A DNA stretch of 64,000 bases, taken from the NCBI GenBank assembly GCA_038373885.1, contig JAWZYV010012519.1, forward strand, positions 865,575-929,574. The letters are read 5' to 3'. This document shows positions 33,643-47,055 of the stretch, in pieces. The stretch is from Cheiracanthium punctorium (lineage: Eukaryota > Arthropoda > Arachnida > Araneae > Cheiracanthiidae). Under the pieces are notes generated by a model. That model was not told the origin of the DNA, ran no database searches, and saw nothing but the letters and a program-made list of their open reading frames with translations. The translations under genes were made by a program, and so were the position numbers. Within the stretch, counting starts at the first letter, position 1. Each line of letters starts with the position of its first letter.

Positions 33643-35247
33643 GTAAATATAGAATATGTGTGTGTGTGTGTGTGTTTGTATATATATACATATATAACCA
33701 GGAAATAACGACAATTTTCAGCAGAGGAAAATCAATTGCGTCATCATCAGTAGCATTAGCTATTTTTATTCATAGAATTTGACACCTAGCTCTAATTAAA
33801 CCTGCTTTGGAAAAAGTCAATATAAGCAACCTTGTAAATGGTAAATAAGCATACAAAATGTTGTTGTTTTTTAACAATTATATTAAAATTTGTAGTTGAC
33901 ATGCATACATGTTCTTTATTCCTCTCACGATAGTCAGATTCAGACCAAAATATGGTGTTAAAGTATCAGACCGAAAAAAGTTGAAATTTTTGAAAGTGCA
34001 TTATTTTAAAAGCTATATAGAGGGTTACCTTTAATCTCAGGCATAAAAAAAGAAAGAAAGAAGGAAAACAGATTGGGTAGAAGTTCTGCTCAGTTTCATC
34101 TTACAAATTCTTCCATGCAGAATGAAAATTTTACTGATTGTAGAATGAAGATTTCATGAGAAAATTCATTTTTACAATTGGAAATTTGCCATAGAAATAA
34201 ACATTTGTGAAACTTAATAACATAACAATCGCGTCTTTTTGAGCATTTATTTCTTTTGGTATTTTAGTATGTTATTATTCTAGCTATATTATTAGCTGTT
34301 ATGGTTTTAGTCGCTGTTAGTTGTGGTTAAAAGAAGTATGAAAAATTAGATTTTATCAACTGCACTTTGTGTTAAAACATAATCAAAATTAATTTTACAA
34401 AACGCATAAAAAGGAACATTTTCTTTTACAGCTTCAAAATTTTGTACTTCCTTAAAATTAGCTCCAGCTATACGACTATAGTTATACATTTTCTCATTTA
34501 GTATACATATTTTTCCTCCAAAAGTTACATCAAAATCAAAGCAAAAATTAGTTTTGTTGTTCTTAGGCGTTTCTAGGGCAGTGGCAGACAAAGAATCTCC
34601 TGTATAATAAACTTGTCAGGAAGTTTAAACACTCGTTCACACGCGCGCAAAACAGCCATAAATGTTTAAACACCGCCCGTTCCAGCTCGTTAGAGGAACA
34701 TGATAGAACGTCTAACAAGGGTTACGCAAGCAGGTTAACAAGTAAGAACAATTCGCGAAACAGGGATATCGTATTTCCAAAAGGAAAAAACAAAGTAACA
34801 ACCTTTTTTTTTTCCCATCCTACTACAGGGTGTTCTGACGATATGTTTGATGTCCCCGGAAATGTATGAGGATCGTGTCACCGTGAATTAATGCCGATGC
34901 AGGATTCCGAGGTGCACAGTCCTCTTTTTTTTTTGCGGTGAGGAAGGTGGAGTAAAACTGATGGTCTCATGATAGATGGGCCCATCTCGCGGAGGTTGCG
35001 GTGTCCGCCATAGGATGTTTGAGGTTCGGGTTGCAGCGGTAGAATTATTCAGAGAGCCGAAGTTCATCCGCGTCATGCACGCAAGAAACAAAAATAAGCC
35101 AATCACAGTCGGACTGAATCCGGCAGAAACAAAAGCCCCGTTTAGAATAAACAGGAAATTGGAAAGTGATTCCAATTCTTCAAAAGGTCGAATACCTCTC
35201 CTAAATCGTTTGCTGTTCGTTAAATTTTAAGTATATGCGTTTGCTTT
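32461..35247. other. AT-rich spacer with simple repeats
   Basis: A 23-bp unit (GAGATACGCATTCTTACAAC...) is tandemly duplicated at 32711-32757. Microsatellites: (TA)n at about 33609-33638 and (TG)n at about 33658-33675. A single TACAGGGTGTTC end lies near 34822, resembling the TACAGGG MITEs but without a partner. A less AT-rich patch at 34860-35200 has overlapping open frames on both strands (34888-35175 minus, 34976-35230 plus), unrecognised. Confidence 0.45.
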
Positions 35248-35255
35248 ATTGAAGT

Positions 35256-36149
35256 CAGGGGTGGACCGTAGGTCCCCGCAATGCGGGGTGGCACCAAGCT
35301 AAACCCCTACCACCCCGTCCCCCTCCTCCCAAAGGTTCACTGTTGCATTTTTTAAAAAAGGAAATTTATAACTTTTTAAAGTAGAAGAGAAAAAACAGAG
35401 CTTGGCAGCTGAAAATTTTTACAACCCCAAAATACAGGAAGTAGCATCGGGCTGTTATTGATAGTATATCCTGACCAGTGGTCAGTTTTAATCCTATTAA
35501 TTATAGTATTAATCTAGAATCTCTTTTGTTTCTTTGAATGCTCAGTAGCCTTTTGACAATAAATTTTAATCCCCATCTTGTCTCCTTTTTTTATTGTAAT
35601 TTTACAATTTCCTTTAACTTATGAAATACTCCATATGTCCATCAGCCACTCCATTTTAATTTTAGTGATTAGCTGTTTCCGACACAAGCCTGTCCTCTTT
35701 TCAGTACAAAAAATCCGCATTCCATATAACGTGTGTCTGTTTACGGTATCTATTGACAGTAAAGGTTAGAAAGATTTATACCTAACGTAAATAGTTACCG
35801 TAACGAATAACAAGAATATTTCTAGTGCACCTGTGTATTCTGTACTATAGTGGGACATATAGGGCGAGATTCAAGTGAAACGCGCGCGATCGAGTTCGAA
35901 TCGAACGTTTTTCACTCCCCAGAATGCTTCCAATGAACAAACCTATCGCGCTGTCACGTGATCAAAACACGATTGTTTTGTTTCAGTTGAATAAGAAACA
36001 TTGATATATTTCGAAGTTTCCCCTGTTCGACGCGGAAAACGTTCGAATTCTGTTTCATTTGAATCTCGCCCTTAGTATACATACAATCAAATAAAGAGAC
36101 CCCCACAAATTTCTACAGGGAGGGGGCAGGTTTTTACGGTGCGCCACTG
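35256..36149. mobile_element. hAT-type non-autonomous element with 8-bp target duplication
   Basis: ATTGAAGT occurs on both sides (35248-35255 and 36150-36157). The left end is CAGGGGTGGACCG and the inverse of the right end is CAGTGGCGCACCG: imperfect CAG-type inverted repeats as in hAT elements. Length 894 bp. G-rich and C-rich subterminal tracts are seen at both ends. No transposase: the 63-codon frame at 35578-35769 matches nothing. A smaller MITE is nested at 35861-36072. Confidence 0.85.
35861..36072. mobile_element. nested MITE with AGGGCGAGATTCAA ends
   Basis: Left end AGGGCGAGATTCAAGTGAAAC and right end the imperfect inverse (GTTTCATTTGAATCTCGCCCT), about 20 bp each. Inner inverted words (TCGAACGTTTTTC near 35906, GAAAACGTTCGAATT near 36036) extend the symmetry. 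Length about 212 bp, less AT-rich than the host. No clear target duplication. Confidence 0.7.
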
Positions 36150-36157
36150 ATTGAAGT

Positions 36158-39100
36158 AACTGTTGATAAAATGTAGGTACAGTCAATTTCAAGGTCCCGA
36201 AGATCAAGTTCGTAATTCAGAAAACTTCTTTAAAACGAAACTTCAGTATGACTGAATTTGTACCAATAAAATTGTATTATAAATGTTTTATTTAAGAATT
36301 TGAAATGCTCGTAAAGGTGAAGGTCATTGTATTGAGACTTTACTGCAAACAAAAAATATAAGGAAGCAAGCCTAGGGACATTGGCGGAAGCATCCAGATG
36401 GATCTTAGTTCTTTAGATTACCTAACTACCGCCAATAAACATTCGTGAGTGGAACTTATAAAATATCATAATGGTCCTTATTAAATAAAAAAGTCAGGAT
36501 AATGCAGCGTATGGAAGAGTTCAAAATACAGTTAAAGAAATCACTTCCTTTTAAATGAGCCACAATTTACTTTAATTAGAAATAAAGCTCTCTCCCTGTA
36601 TCAGTCGAAAGAATTATATTGAATGCAGTTGAATGAACCTAAACAAGCTCGATGATAAAAACAGAATTAATTCTATGAACCTTAAATAATTATTTTTCCT
36701 TAAAAAATGCTATTTCAGTTGCATTCCATAGGTGATTCTGAAAAGCTTTTGGCGATATTCCTTTCAAAATGTTAGAGCATACATATACACTATTAATATG
36801 TTGAATTCTAAAACACTGCTGTAAATTAGGGAATCTACAAAATGACTGTATAAAGACACGGAAAATTGTTTATATTGTTCCTTTATTAAACTTGCATAGT
36901 TTGTTTCGATAAATTTACATAACATATGTATATTAAATGAGATTTAGTGAACTAGATTTCTACTCTCATCTTATTAATCACTTTTGAGAGAATTTCTTGA
37001 ATCTAACAGTTTAAAACTAATTTACTTTTAATAGGCTGTACCACGAATTCAACCTCAAACGTCAAAACTATTTGCATAACCATTTCAATTAACACCTCAT
37101 GTATTTAATTCTTACAAGAACATACTCGCTGACTATTAATTAAATCACATTTTAAACTTCGGAGACTTAAAGAAACTATCTATTTAGCTTTTATTTTACG
37201 TAACTAATTAGTAAAGTATTTTTGAAAATGTTATGAAACTGTAATTTTCTGAAGTTGGTAGCTCTTGTATTCATACTAAAAATCTACCCACTCCTAATTG
37301 TGCATGATCGTCAAAAAGCTAATGTTAGATGACTACGTAAGCCAATGGTAGGAAACCTTTTTTAGTCAGTGCGCAAGTATTAAAAGGCTGAGAGCTTAAA
37401 TATATTTTCAACGTTTTAAAAAATATTTAATTAAAATGAAGTCATATTAATAATTAAACCCATTGTTTTAGGTTAGGCTTCACTTACTCTATGTTTTTAT
37501 TTAGAAGCGTGCCATAATTGATTTGGAAAACGGACCAAAAATGGCAAATGCGCCAGGAGTTGACCACCCTTGGCGTAAGCCGATTTGTCCTATCGTGAGA
37601 CCATTTAATACTACAATTTTTATTTTATCAGATAAGTCGAAATTTATTTTGCGGAATTTTCTTCTTAGTTCGACTTGAAATATCATTTTTCTTTATTTCG
37701 CATGAATACTCAAGTTTGAAATTTGGGGTAAATTATGGATAAATTAAGGACGTTTTACAAGGATGCTTTTATCAAGTGTTATTATGTGGGTAATTTTTTT
37801 AAACAAAATATTTTGAAAGCAGTTACATGTTAAATTAGAATTCCAAATTCGTGAAATATTTACGAAATAACAACAACAACAACAAAATACTGAGTGGTTT
37901 TTGTTTTTCTTCTTTCCCTTGTTTTGAGCTATTAAATAATTTAAACCTAACCTTGGAAAAAATAAAATCTGTACGTTTCCCGAAAACGCGCATGGAATTT
38001 ATTTTACTCATTGTTTTGTACTAAGTTATTTTATTTAACATTCTTTATTTTTCTTTTGCAATCTTTCAAATAACCCCCCACCCGCCCGTTAAACCGTGCA
38101 TTCGGGTATATCACGCTTCTTCAATGTCTTCCTTTTTTGTTTTTGTTTTTACTATTTTTTGCTTCATTATGTTACTTAAAAGCCATACGCTGCATTTTAA
38201 AAGTGCAACTCCAGTCACCTGAGTGAGATGCAATTAATTAATTCTGTCTAGGTGATCTTTGCTGGAGAGCAAATTATGAGAGGAAAGTCAAAGCAGATGA
38301 CTTTGGATAGCTTCTCCAACAGGAAATGAAGTGTGTGTTTTACGTAAATTTATAAAGGCAAATTAAACTTCTGTTTATTACCTATTAATAATTAATAAAA
38401 TAAGTGATTACTTATTTTATTATTTTTTTTTTTTACATTTTTAGTGCATACGTTTGTAAAATTAAAATTTTATCATACCACCTCTCCCCCCATCACCCGG
38501 ATATTTTGCGCCCCCAGATATATCTGCCATTTTTCTTGTTTCCTTCTCGATAAGAGCAATATAACTAGGGGGCTACTGTATTATGTATTTTCCTTCCAAT
38601 ATTTAAAATAATAAGGATTTTTCCCTTACTCATATTAGTTTTTTAAATGATCGGTAAACATTTGGTTTAATTTAAAAAAAGAAAGGAAAAGAAAAGGAAA
38701 ATCGTTTCTTTGATAGGAAGGTTTAAAATTTCAAATGTTTCTAAATTTTATGAATTATTTCAAAACTTTTATAATATTTTCATCATGACCGCCCAGTGTT
38801 ATTCGAATAACGAAAATCACAATCTTAATTTTTATTAGCTAAAATCTTTTGTATACTGAATTGCATAAATATAAATAATCAGGAAATCGCAATGTATACT
38901 AACATAAATCGTATTATACTATGCAAATAGAATGCGTGCTGCGGAAGAAAATCAAAATGTATGATGCAATTCCGGGGTTTCTCGCAAATCGTTAATCGCC
39001 GACACATTTTCTTGCCAAACGCCACGAAAATTGAATTAAATAATATCAAATATTTAAATGAGCTTTTCATAATTGCTGCAATCCATTTTAATCCATTACA

Positions 39101-39893
39101 AATAAATACCAGATAAATGTCGTTTTGAAAGGATATATTGCGTTTACATGAACCATTCCGCAAGTTAAAATTCAGTACAACGTATGTTTATTATTTTAAA
39201 AAGAAAATTAACTTAAAAATGTGTCATGCTTAAATGCTAAAATGCACTAAATTTATGTTGTTTTTTTAAAATCATTTCTTTACCTTTTTTTAAAAAAAAA
39301 TCCAGATAACCGAAAGTTAAACGTTGTTTCTTGCAAACTTTCCCCTTTCTTTCTCTCTTTTAAGGATTCGGTTTTTCTGTCTGCTTGACCGCCTGTGTAT
39401 TTATTAGTCCGTCTGTCCGTGCTTCAGTAAATGTGCAGTATTGCTATGAAATCGATATAATTGCTGTATATACATCATTTATAATTCATTAACACGAGTT
39501 CACAAATAATTAAATCATATTAAGGAACATAAGCAGTAATTTTCCCAGTATATTTAAGACGCATTCAAACAAGACAAAATCTTAAAATGTATCATTATTG
39601 CGGTCAGAAAGATAGATACTTAGAAATATATTATTTTTGTTTTTGCTATACACTTTCCAACATTTCAAGTTCTATGTGTATGATACTCAATTGGAGGCGA
39701 CTAAAATCTCCTTTTTATGTTTTTCTTTATAATTAATATTATTTAAAATTCATTATAAATTTAACAGTTTTCAACATTGAGTCATTTTTTTCCATTTGAG
39801 CCATTGCACCTTTCTACATACTAGTCAATTGAAAAACTCGGTTAGAAAACATTCCTTTGCTAGATTTCTTTGATTTTAATTCTCATTTACATA
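36158..39893. other. AT-rich spacer
   Basis: No element ends or coding signatures. The patch at about 38880-39170 has regulatory-like AT words (TTTAAATGAGC, TAATTGC) and an open minus-strand frame of 94 codons that I do not recognise. A short (CAA)n tract is at about 37868-37885. Confidence 0.5.
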
Positions 39894-39897
39894 TTAA

Positions 39898-40092
39898 CCC
39901 TTTCAGACCCTGCTTCCATAATTGAGTACGGTTGCATATCTTGATTTTTGCACTTAAGAAAAAAGAAAAAATATCTAAAAATTTAACAAGCGGCTTTTTT
40001 TATTTTATTAATTTCAATACAAATTTAATGTCTATTATCAAAAGATAAATTATTTAATTAAAAGATAAATTATTTAATCAGGTCTCAAAGGG
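39898..40092. mobile_element. 195-bp TTAA-flanked MITE
   Basis: Begins CCCTTTCAGACCCTG and ends TCAGGTCTCAAAGGG, with TTAA on both sides (39894-39897 and 40093-40096). This is piggyBac-type structure but with different subterminal sequence from the palindromic family. A tandem duplication of about 20 bases built on AAAAGATAAATTATTTAAT lies near the right end. Confidence 0.75.
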
Positions 40093-40096
40093 TTAA

Positions 40097-41502
40097 AAAT
40101 TATCTAAAACATTGCATTTTTGCTCATTATTTCGTAGCTTAAAAGACTTTTTCAGGAAAATACCACTCATGCACAAAGAAAAAAATTTGAAAAAAAAATT
40201 CATTTGACTTTTAAATAAAGTTTAAGCAAATTGTCATTTGTAATTGTCTTTAGATCAGTGATCTAATTCATGTGAAACTGTTTTAGATCACACATATCAC
40301 GCAATTCCAAATCCGGCGAGATAGAGGAAACATTGCACAGTATAAATATATTTGTCTCTTGAAAACATAAAATAAACTTCAGCAACAAAAAGTCGTAAAC
40401 TTAAAAAGTAATTTTTTAAATAAATAAATATACATACATATTTATTTTCTTTCAGAATACCTATATATTTTGCTATCATTTGATTATCATTGTGTTTATT
40501 ATTATTTTTTTTTTCCTTAAGTGTAAATTAGAAAATGAAAATATATAAAATACATAACTTTTTTATTGTGAAGCGAAGTCACTTATACAAAAAATTTAAG
40601 AATATTTTTTGTCTTTGTCAACGCACAAGAATTAAACTAGGATTTTTCCAGTTTTGACACGCTAAAATCTTCAAAAGATTCGCCATCACTGCCTTAGATG
40701 GGTAAAATATTACTATTTTAATGCCTCAAGAAATTGAATTCTTATCATATTACAGGATTAGTGACACGAAACTTGAAATATAATTCATTTCTCATTCTTT
40801 ATTTTTTTCCAAATTAATCAATAATTCCAGCTGTATTCATGACAACCGTTTATGGGGCAATCCTATTCACGTCCTTCAATGTCGCCTACACGTGTTTTCG
40901 CCAAGATTTACATCATTTTACTTCCAAATCATGCAATTATTACTTTTCCCCCTTAAACTAATTACGAGTGTTTCCTTTCCGCTAGATTCACTCTTATGCG
41001 TGACCAAAGATGTCCGCTGGGAATCATATCTCTGCTTTTCTATTCTTCAGTTAGGACAGCACGACCAATTAATTGGTGGTCTTCGCGTGATACAGGACCG
41101 CAAGTAGCATCAGAGGCTGCAAAAGGTTGCCTGTGGCCACTCCACCCAGTGGCGTAGTGGAAGGGGGGGATGCACTGGGGAATGGGAGGGGTCACTGTTG
41201 ATTCCCTTGTATCCATGACAACTGAGACCAGAGGGCACCGGAAACTCACTATTGGTCGGCCGATTGTCCTCACGCATCTTCAAGACAACGCCCCAGTGTC
41301 TTTAACCGGGGGATAGAGACAAAGCTAAGGATAAACCCCTCGAATGGTAATTTTTGGGGAAATAAAGAGAACAAAGAGAGCGGTGCATTGTTTAGAAAGT
41401 ATAAATGTTCTTTTTGTGTATATGTTTTTTTCAGAGAAGGAGAGAGATATTTGTTTTCAATTTCACAATTAGTTCTTAAAGAAAGTTACTCTGATTTCTA
41501 GT
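40097..41502. other. AT-rich spacer with a G+C-richer patch
   Basis: 40097-40850 is AT-rich and empty. About 41040-41340 is G+C-richer and includes CAGTGGCGTAGTGGAAGGG (41149-41167), which resembles a hAT end or a SINE head, but no partner or tail was found. Frames at 40892-41107 (plus) and 41040-41273 (minus) are unrecognised. Confidence 0.4.
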
Positions 41503-41506
41503 TTAA

Positions 41507-41872
41507 CCCTTTGAGGCGCAACCCTTTCCCAATGCTGAAAAATGGCACCCGTTGCCATCGCTCGACTTAACTACCAGCAAGATGGCAGACGATTGAAACA
41601 TTCATCGCGTTTCGATCTGGCTGCCCTTTTTTCAGCATTGGGCAATCTATCCAGCTGTTCTCGCATTCCTCCATTTTTCAGCCGATGTCAGTGCTGTTTA
41701 AAATAATCGTGACAATTTTTTTACGAGGAATGACGTGCTAAGTAAAGGATTCTCGTGGAGCTATGTCACCCTCAACTATTTTTATAGAAATCAAATCTAT
41801 TCTTCGTGACTGGCAACAGTCAGAACGTCCGAGTTGGGTGTTCCCAGAGCGGTATCACTGCGCGTTAAAGGG
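41507..41872 (+). mobile_element. palindromic TTAA-type MITE, copy 2 (internally deleted)
   Basis: CCCTTTGAGGCGCAACCC to CTGCGCGTTAAAGGG with intact TTAA on both sides (41503-41506 and 41873-41876). At 366 bp it is about 145 bp shorter than copies 1 and 3. The outer arm start and AAGATGGCAGAC are present, but much of the hairpin turn and the second arm is gone. Confidence 0.85.
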
Positions 41873-41876
41873 TTAA

Positions 41877-42876
41877 CAGTGTCCATTTCACTAATCAACT
41901 ATGAAATAGTTTAGGAGTCAATTAATTTAAATAGTTAAGGAGAAACTTAAGCAGCATTACCTGTTTTCCTTTCTTATTATTTGTTTTATCCCTTTTGATT
42001 CTGTTTCTGTTCAATTATTTTTCTGTATATTAAATACTTTAACTCTCATTTCCTTTTAACTTTTATGTTTATATACAGTTTTAGTATCTGTTTCGTCCTT
42101 TTTTCATCCTTTCCGTATGGATTTCTACTTTCGTCTTTTGCCAGTTTACGATCCTTTATTTAAATCCAAATTATTTTATCTAGAAGCAAAGAGTACAAAA
42201 AAGCCATAGAATCAAAACCATTATGAGAGAAATATTATGTCTGTACTTGCCTCATGGAATTTACATTAGAAATATTTTGAACATACATCTAAAATTGACA
42301 TAGATATCTTAAAACTTTAAATAGCTAACCAAAAATACAATAATCCGCCAGTTTTCTATTATTATTTCTATAGAATACGTTCCAGAAATTTCCAGTAGTG
42401 GATAAACATTAGCATTATATTGTAAATACTTTCGAAAGTGTTTAATATATTCAACAACAATTAAATGCATATTTTGACTATTTTATAAACACGGTGGAAA
42501 ATCCTTTTATTAAACTTGCAGTTTGAGGAAAATTTGTACAACTTGAACATATCATTTACACCTGTTTTATTCAGTTTATGAACTATAATTTTACGGAAAT
42601 ATGTTCCAGGAATTTCTAATATTGGATAAACATTAGCGTTACTGCGTACATATTTTCAAAGGCGTTCTCACGCAATCATTAAATGTACGTACCTTCTAGC
42701 CATTGAACAAACCTTCCGGAAGTTTGTTTATTACGCTTTCAGATCTAAGTAACAGTTGAAAAGTCGAACGCACATACTTCCTATTCAGTAAGGAGAATAA
42801 CAATCATTTTCAAAATGCCACCAAACTCGAAACATTTCCACTCAAACTGACGGGAAGGCCAAACCCCAAAAAACTA
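41877..42876. other. AT-rich spacer with a two-copy ~230-bp repeat
   Basis: Blocks at about 42375-42445 and 42603-42670 match (TTCCAGAAATTTCCAGTA and TTCCAGGAATTTCTAATA, then GGATAAACATTAGC). They look like a short degenerate tandem duplication. Nothing else recognised. Confidence 0.45.
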
Positions 42877-42880
42877 TTAA

Positions 42881-43390
42881 CCCTTTAACGCGCAGTGTTG
42901 CCGCTCTGGCAACGCCAAACTCTGACGTTTTGATTGTTGCCAGTCACAAAGAATATATTTGATTTCTATAAAAAATGGTGGCGGGTGACAGAGCTCCATG
43001 AGAATCCTTTACTTTTTAGCACGTCATTTCCCGTAAAAAAATTGGTCACGATTACTTTTAACAGCATTGGCATCTGCTGGAAAATGGAAGAATGCGAAAA
43101 TAGCTAGATTGGTTGCCCAATGCTGAAAAAAGGGCAGCCGTTGCCATCGCTCGACTTAACTACCAGCAAGATGGCGGACGATCGAAATGTTCATCGCGTG
43201 CCACAGATCTAGAGACCCTTTTTTGACGCAGCTGGCTGTGTGCGCACAGCCAGCTGCGTCAAAAAAGGGTCTCTAGATCTGTGGCACGCGATGAACGTTT
43301 CGATCGTTCGCCATCTTGCTGGTAGTTAAGTCGAGCAATGGCAACTGCTGCCCTTTTTTCAGCATTGGGAAAGGGTTGCGCCTTAAAGGG
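42881..43390 (-). mobile_element. palindromic TTAA-type MITE, copy 3
   Basis: Inverted relative to copies 1, 2 and 4: CCCTTTAACGCGCAGTG on the left, GTTGCGCCTTAAAGGG on the right, TTAA on both sides (42877-42880 and 43391-43394). The internal hairpin is the best preserved of the four: arms of about 125 bp (around 43113-43236 and 43237-43373) meet at a perfect palindrome, CAGCTGGCTGTGTGCGCAC and onwards. AAGATGGCGGAC occurs in one arm and a near copy in the other. Confidence 0.88.
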
Positions 43391-43394
43391 TTAA

Positions 43395-44300
43395 AACGTA
43401 TTCGTAATTGAAAAATAATATCACCTCGGCTCTCTAGCTATTTCTAAACCATAATCGCTTATCTTCGATAATAGAGCGCAAAGAGCGACACCTCCCCCCT
43501 TCCTCTCCCGCTCCAACGTAGCATACATAATTCGAGGTTTCAGACCACGGGCCCAAAAGCGCAACTTCCTGCGCCACGCGGTGAGCACGTAAAAACGCTT
43601 CTAATGGGAAAAGGGCCCCCTGTCTTTGTTGCTCGGGGGATGATCCATTCGGAGGGACAGTCACGTAATCGCCCCCTTTCGTGATGGATCGGCCCGAAAC
43701 GGAAATTCGAAACGTTTTTCCATATTTTTGGGAGAACTTTGGCACCCATAGCTTTCGCGGATCTCCGCTGTGAAGGAAACCTTTGTGACAGAAAATGATG
43801 AGGGCGTCAGAACAATGTTTCGAACAATGAAATAAAATGGTGGTCGCCACCATGGAAAAAGGCGGGAATAATCGGAATCGGGATTTTTTTTTTTCCCAGT
43901 TTATCCGAATAATGCGTGATCAATAGAGCTTAAAAGTAACATAATGGTTTTAGGACATTTTTTTAACTTTATGTGAGATGACAAGATACATAGTTTATGA
44001 GTGCTTGTGATTCTCCAAAATTTGTATTATAGATAAATATTGCACTAACATAATTACGATTTTTGTTGGGATTATTTCGTCTTGTTTATCAGACTGACGT
44101 AAATAAATATGATAGATATTAATTTTTAAAAATTTAATTACATAATTTCGCATTAGACTGCGGAAATATTTCTGCGATGGTTTTTTTTTTCTTAGGACAT
44201 ACTCTGTTTCGTACTGAATAATCAAAATGAATACAATCGATAATTTTCTATAAAACTGATGCAATATATTTAGATTCTAGGAACCATTTGCAATTTTATT
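43395..44300. other. G+C-richer island then AT-rich spacer
   Basis: About 43430-43860 is G+C-richer and keeps a minus-strand frame open for 139 codons (43434-43853) with no recognisable domain; a second minus frame overlaps (43540-43749). It lacks terminal repeats. The rest, to 44300, is AT-rich. Confidence 0.35.
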
Positions 44301-46757
44301 TTTATAATTATGTGTTTGCCTGTAATGTTTCTCCATGTCTCAAAACTCTTCCAACAATACAAAATGCATGATAGTAAAACAAAATTATGCATTTCAAGAT
44401 TCAAATTTCAGTGTTTATTAAAGTTTAAAATACTATTGTATAAATGTAGAGTATACGTCTATTTATTGTACAATAACAATAAATGGAACAAATTAGAAGT
44501 TTCCTTTTGCCTAGAGGCCACACAAAAATTGGTTATTCATTTCATAGTTCTGGTTAATACTGTTTTTAAACTTTATAAAAAATTCGTACCAATAAAGTAT
44601 AAGTTATCCGTCGTACATTTATAGTAAAAGAAATCTATGACAGTGATATCCATTAAAACAGTAAAGAGAAAACGTAACTTAACGAAAAACATCCAACTGT
44701 GCACTGCTCGTTTTAGTAAATCAACACTATCTACTTCGGAATTCCTAATTAATGCTGCTTTTGAATGTTGGAAGCACCTTTTTTGTTTAAAATATAAGTT
44801 ATCTGACCATTTACGGTCCATTAAAAATCGTTGGCGTAACTATGTAGAGGCTAAGTTCATTCTAGAAATATTTTAGCCCACTTCAGAAAAAATAAATTTT
44901 CTATTGGAACAATAGGCCATGCAGACGCCTAGGGTGATCTAAATCCCTCCCTAGAAGTATACAAAAGAATCTGCCCAGTATTTAAAATATAAAATGGTAA
45001 AAAAAAAGAAACAAACAAACAAAATGGTTGTGTGGTGTGCAGGTCACAAGAGAACTTAGCAAGGAAAACTTCAGAATTCTTTCAGTGTAAAAATATCTTT
45101 GCAAAAATACAGCATTTATTATACTCAAACAATGTTGCAACTGATGAAGGATGCAGGCTTTCATATATGAGTGTTAATTACAAAAAATCCTTGACTTTCG
45201 AAAACCAGAATACTTCAATCTTTTTCACGTCAATAATAAATTTATAGTTACACAATAGTATCACTTTTATAAAATATTATGCAGATGTGCGAAGCTTTGT
45301 AAGTTTTACAAAAATAAAGCTCTATTTATTGTTAACAATTATTATTTTATTTTTTTAAGGATGCATTTTCAAAAAATCTAATCTGATTATGTGTCTTTTT
45401 CTGAATCTATTCTTTTTTTATAGTTTTTTGTAAACTCCAATTTTTTATTTACCAGGAAATATTTTTCATTAACCAGGAAATATAATAATGCCAATGAACA
45501 CGAATAGCTTAGCTACTCATCAGTTAATTTTAAGAAATTCAGTAAAAAGACGAAAGCATAGGGATTTCCAAAACAAAAGAATAAAATAAAACAAAATGGT
45601 TTTATATTTTTGTGTATAACATTTTAAATTTATTATCAGTTATACTGTATCAAATAATAGAGGTTGCTGGCTTAACATCATTTTCAACAAACATCATCAA
45701 GGAAAAGTCATACCTTTTGAAATTTTTTATTTTAATTCGAATGATTTTAACAGAGAAATGTTCATCCTCAACTCACAGTGCCTGTATGTGTCCTGTGCCC
45801 AAAAAGTCATCTTGTAGGTCCCACTTCCCGCTCTGTCATGGAGGAATTTTCCCCTGAATGCTTTGCCTGTAAAGCTATCCTGCTATCAGTGAACGACATT
45901 ATTCATTTCAAAAGTTCTAAAAATACTATTTTTAAAACAGAAGAAATAGTATTAATTTCTTTGCTTTGAATGTAACACAATCTTTCCAACAATAACACAC
46001 CTAATACAGTACAAATCAACAATATTCATTTCAGGATTCTGATGGTTACTATTGTTTTTCAAAATAGAAAACAATCCTTTATCTGAAATGTAGGTTATAA
46101 ACCACATAGTCCAGCAGAATAAATAAATTGAACCTGTGTGGTTACGTGAAAGAAAATTCTACAAAATTAAAATTTGCATGAATGCTTTGCCTGTAAAACT
46201 ATCTTTCCAACAATGAAACGCCTAATGCTGTAAAACAACATATTCGTTTCCGGATTATAATAATTAATATTTTTAAAAATGGAAAATATTCCTTTGCATA
46301 AAATGAATGTTATTAATTATACAGTCCCTCCGAAATAAATAAAATGAACCTGTGTGGTAACGTGAAAAGGGGATGGAACAGAATAAAAACTTGCTTTATT
46401 GTTTTGCCTGTAAAACTATTTTTCAAACAGTGAAACACTTAATACTGTAAAACAACATATTCATTTCGGAATTCTGATTATTACTATTGTTTTTAAAAAT
46501 GGAAAATATTTCTTTGCATAAAATGTTGGTTATTAATCATACAGTACATCAGAAATAAATAAAATTAACCTGCGTGGTTACGTGGAAAGGAAATGCGATT
46601 GAATAAAAACTTGCTTGAGTACTTTGCCTGTAAAACAACTATCTTTCCAGCAGTGACACACCTAATGCAGTAAAATAGCACCAGTCATTTCGGGATTGTG
46701 ATAATAAATGTATTTAAAAATGGAAAAGATGTTCTTTGAATAAAATGTGGGTTATTA

Positions 46758-47055
46758 AAACAACGGAAAAAACACTCAAAATACTGGTGTTAAACAATAA
46801 AGTAAATAAAAAACTTTGTAAAAAACACACATAAGATGTTATAGGTAAGAGGATACGCATGTTTCAACCAAAAATTGTTTTGGCCTTCATCAGTCCAAGC
46901 CCTTCGTCGCAAGCAACACAGGGAACTCTTGTTGTGTGTTGCTTGCGACGAAGGGCTTGGACTGATGAAGGCCAAACAATTTTTGGTTGAAACGTGCGTA
47001 TCCTCTTACCTATAACATCTTATGTGTGTTTTTTACAAAGTCTTTTATTTACTTT
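46758..47055. mobile_element. fold-back element 1 in the tandem array
   Basis: ATGTGGGTTATTA flanks both sides (46745-46757 and 47056-47068), a 13-bp target duplication within a 220-bp unit. Inside, 46798-47056 is a near-perfect inverted repeat with arms of about 125 bp and an 11-base turn (near 46922-46932). The left side carries an extra unpaired leader, GAAAAAACACTCAAAATAC (46766-46784), found also at 8197 and 48214. The first arm segment (TAAAGTAAATAAAAAAC) is shared with those two sites. A minus-strand frame (46790-46975) crosses it and has no meaning as a gene. Confidence 0.85.

Noticed and set aside
41149..41340. CAGTGGCGTAGTGG, resembling a hAT end or SINE head
   Set aside because: No second end, target duplication, B-box or A-tail was found.
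44300..45247. Several open frames of 60-104 codons on both strands
   Set aside because: AT-rich, Lys/Asn/Ile/Phe-biased peptides with no domain, lying in the decayed edge of the tandem array.
46790..46975. Minus-strand frame whose C-terminus matches that of the helicase fragment at 8221
   Set aside because: The shared tail comes from the short mobile element inserted at both places, not from helicase homology.
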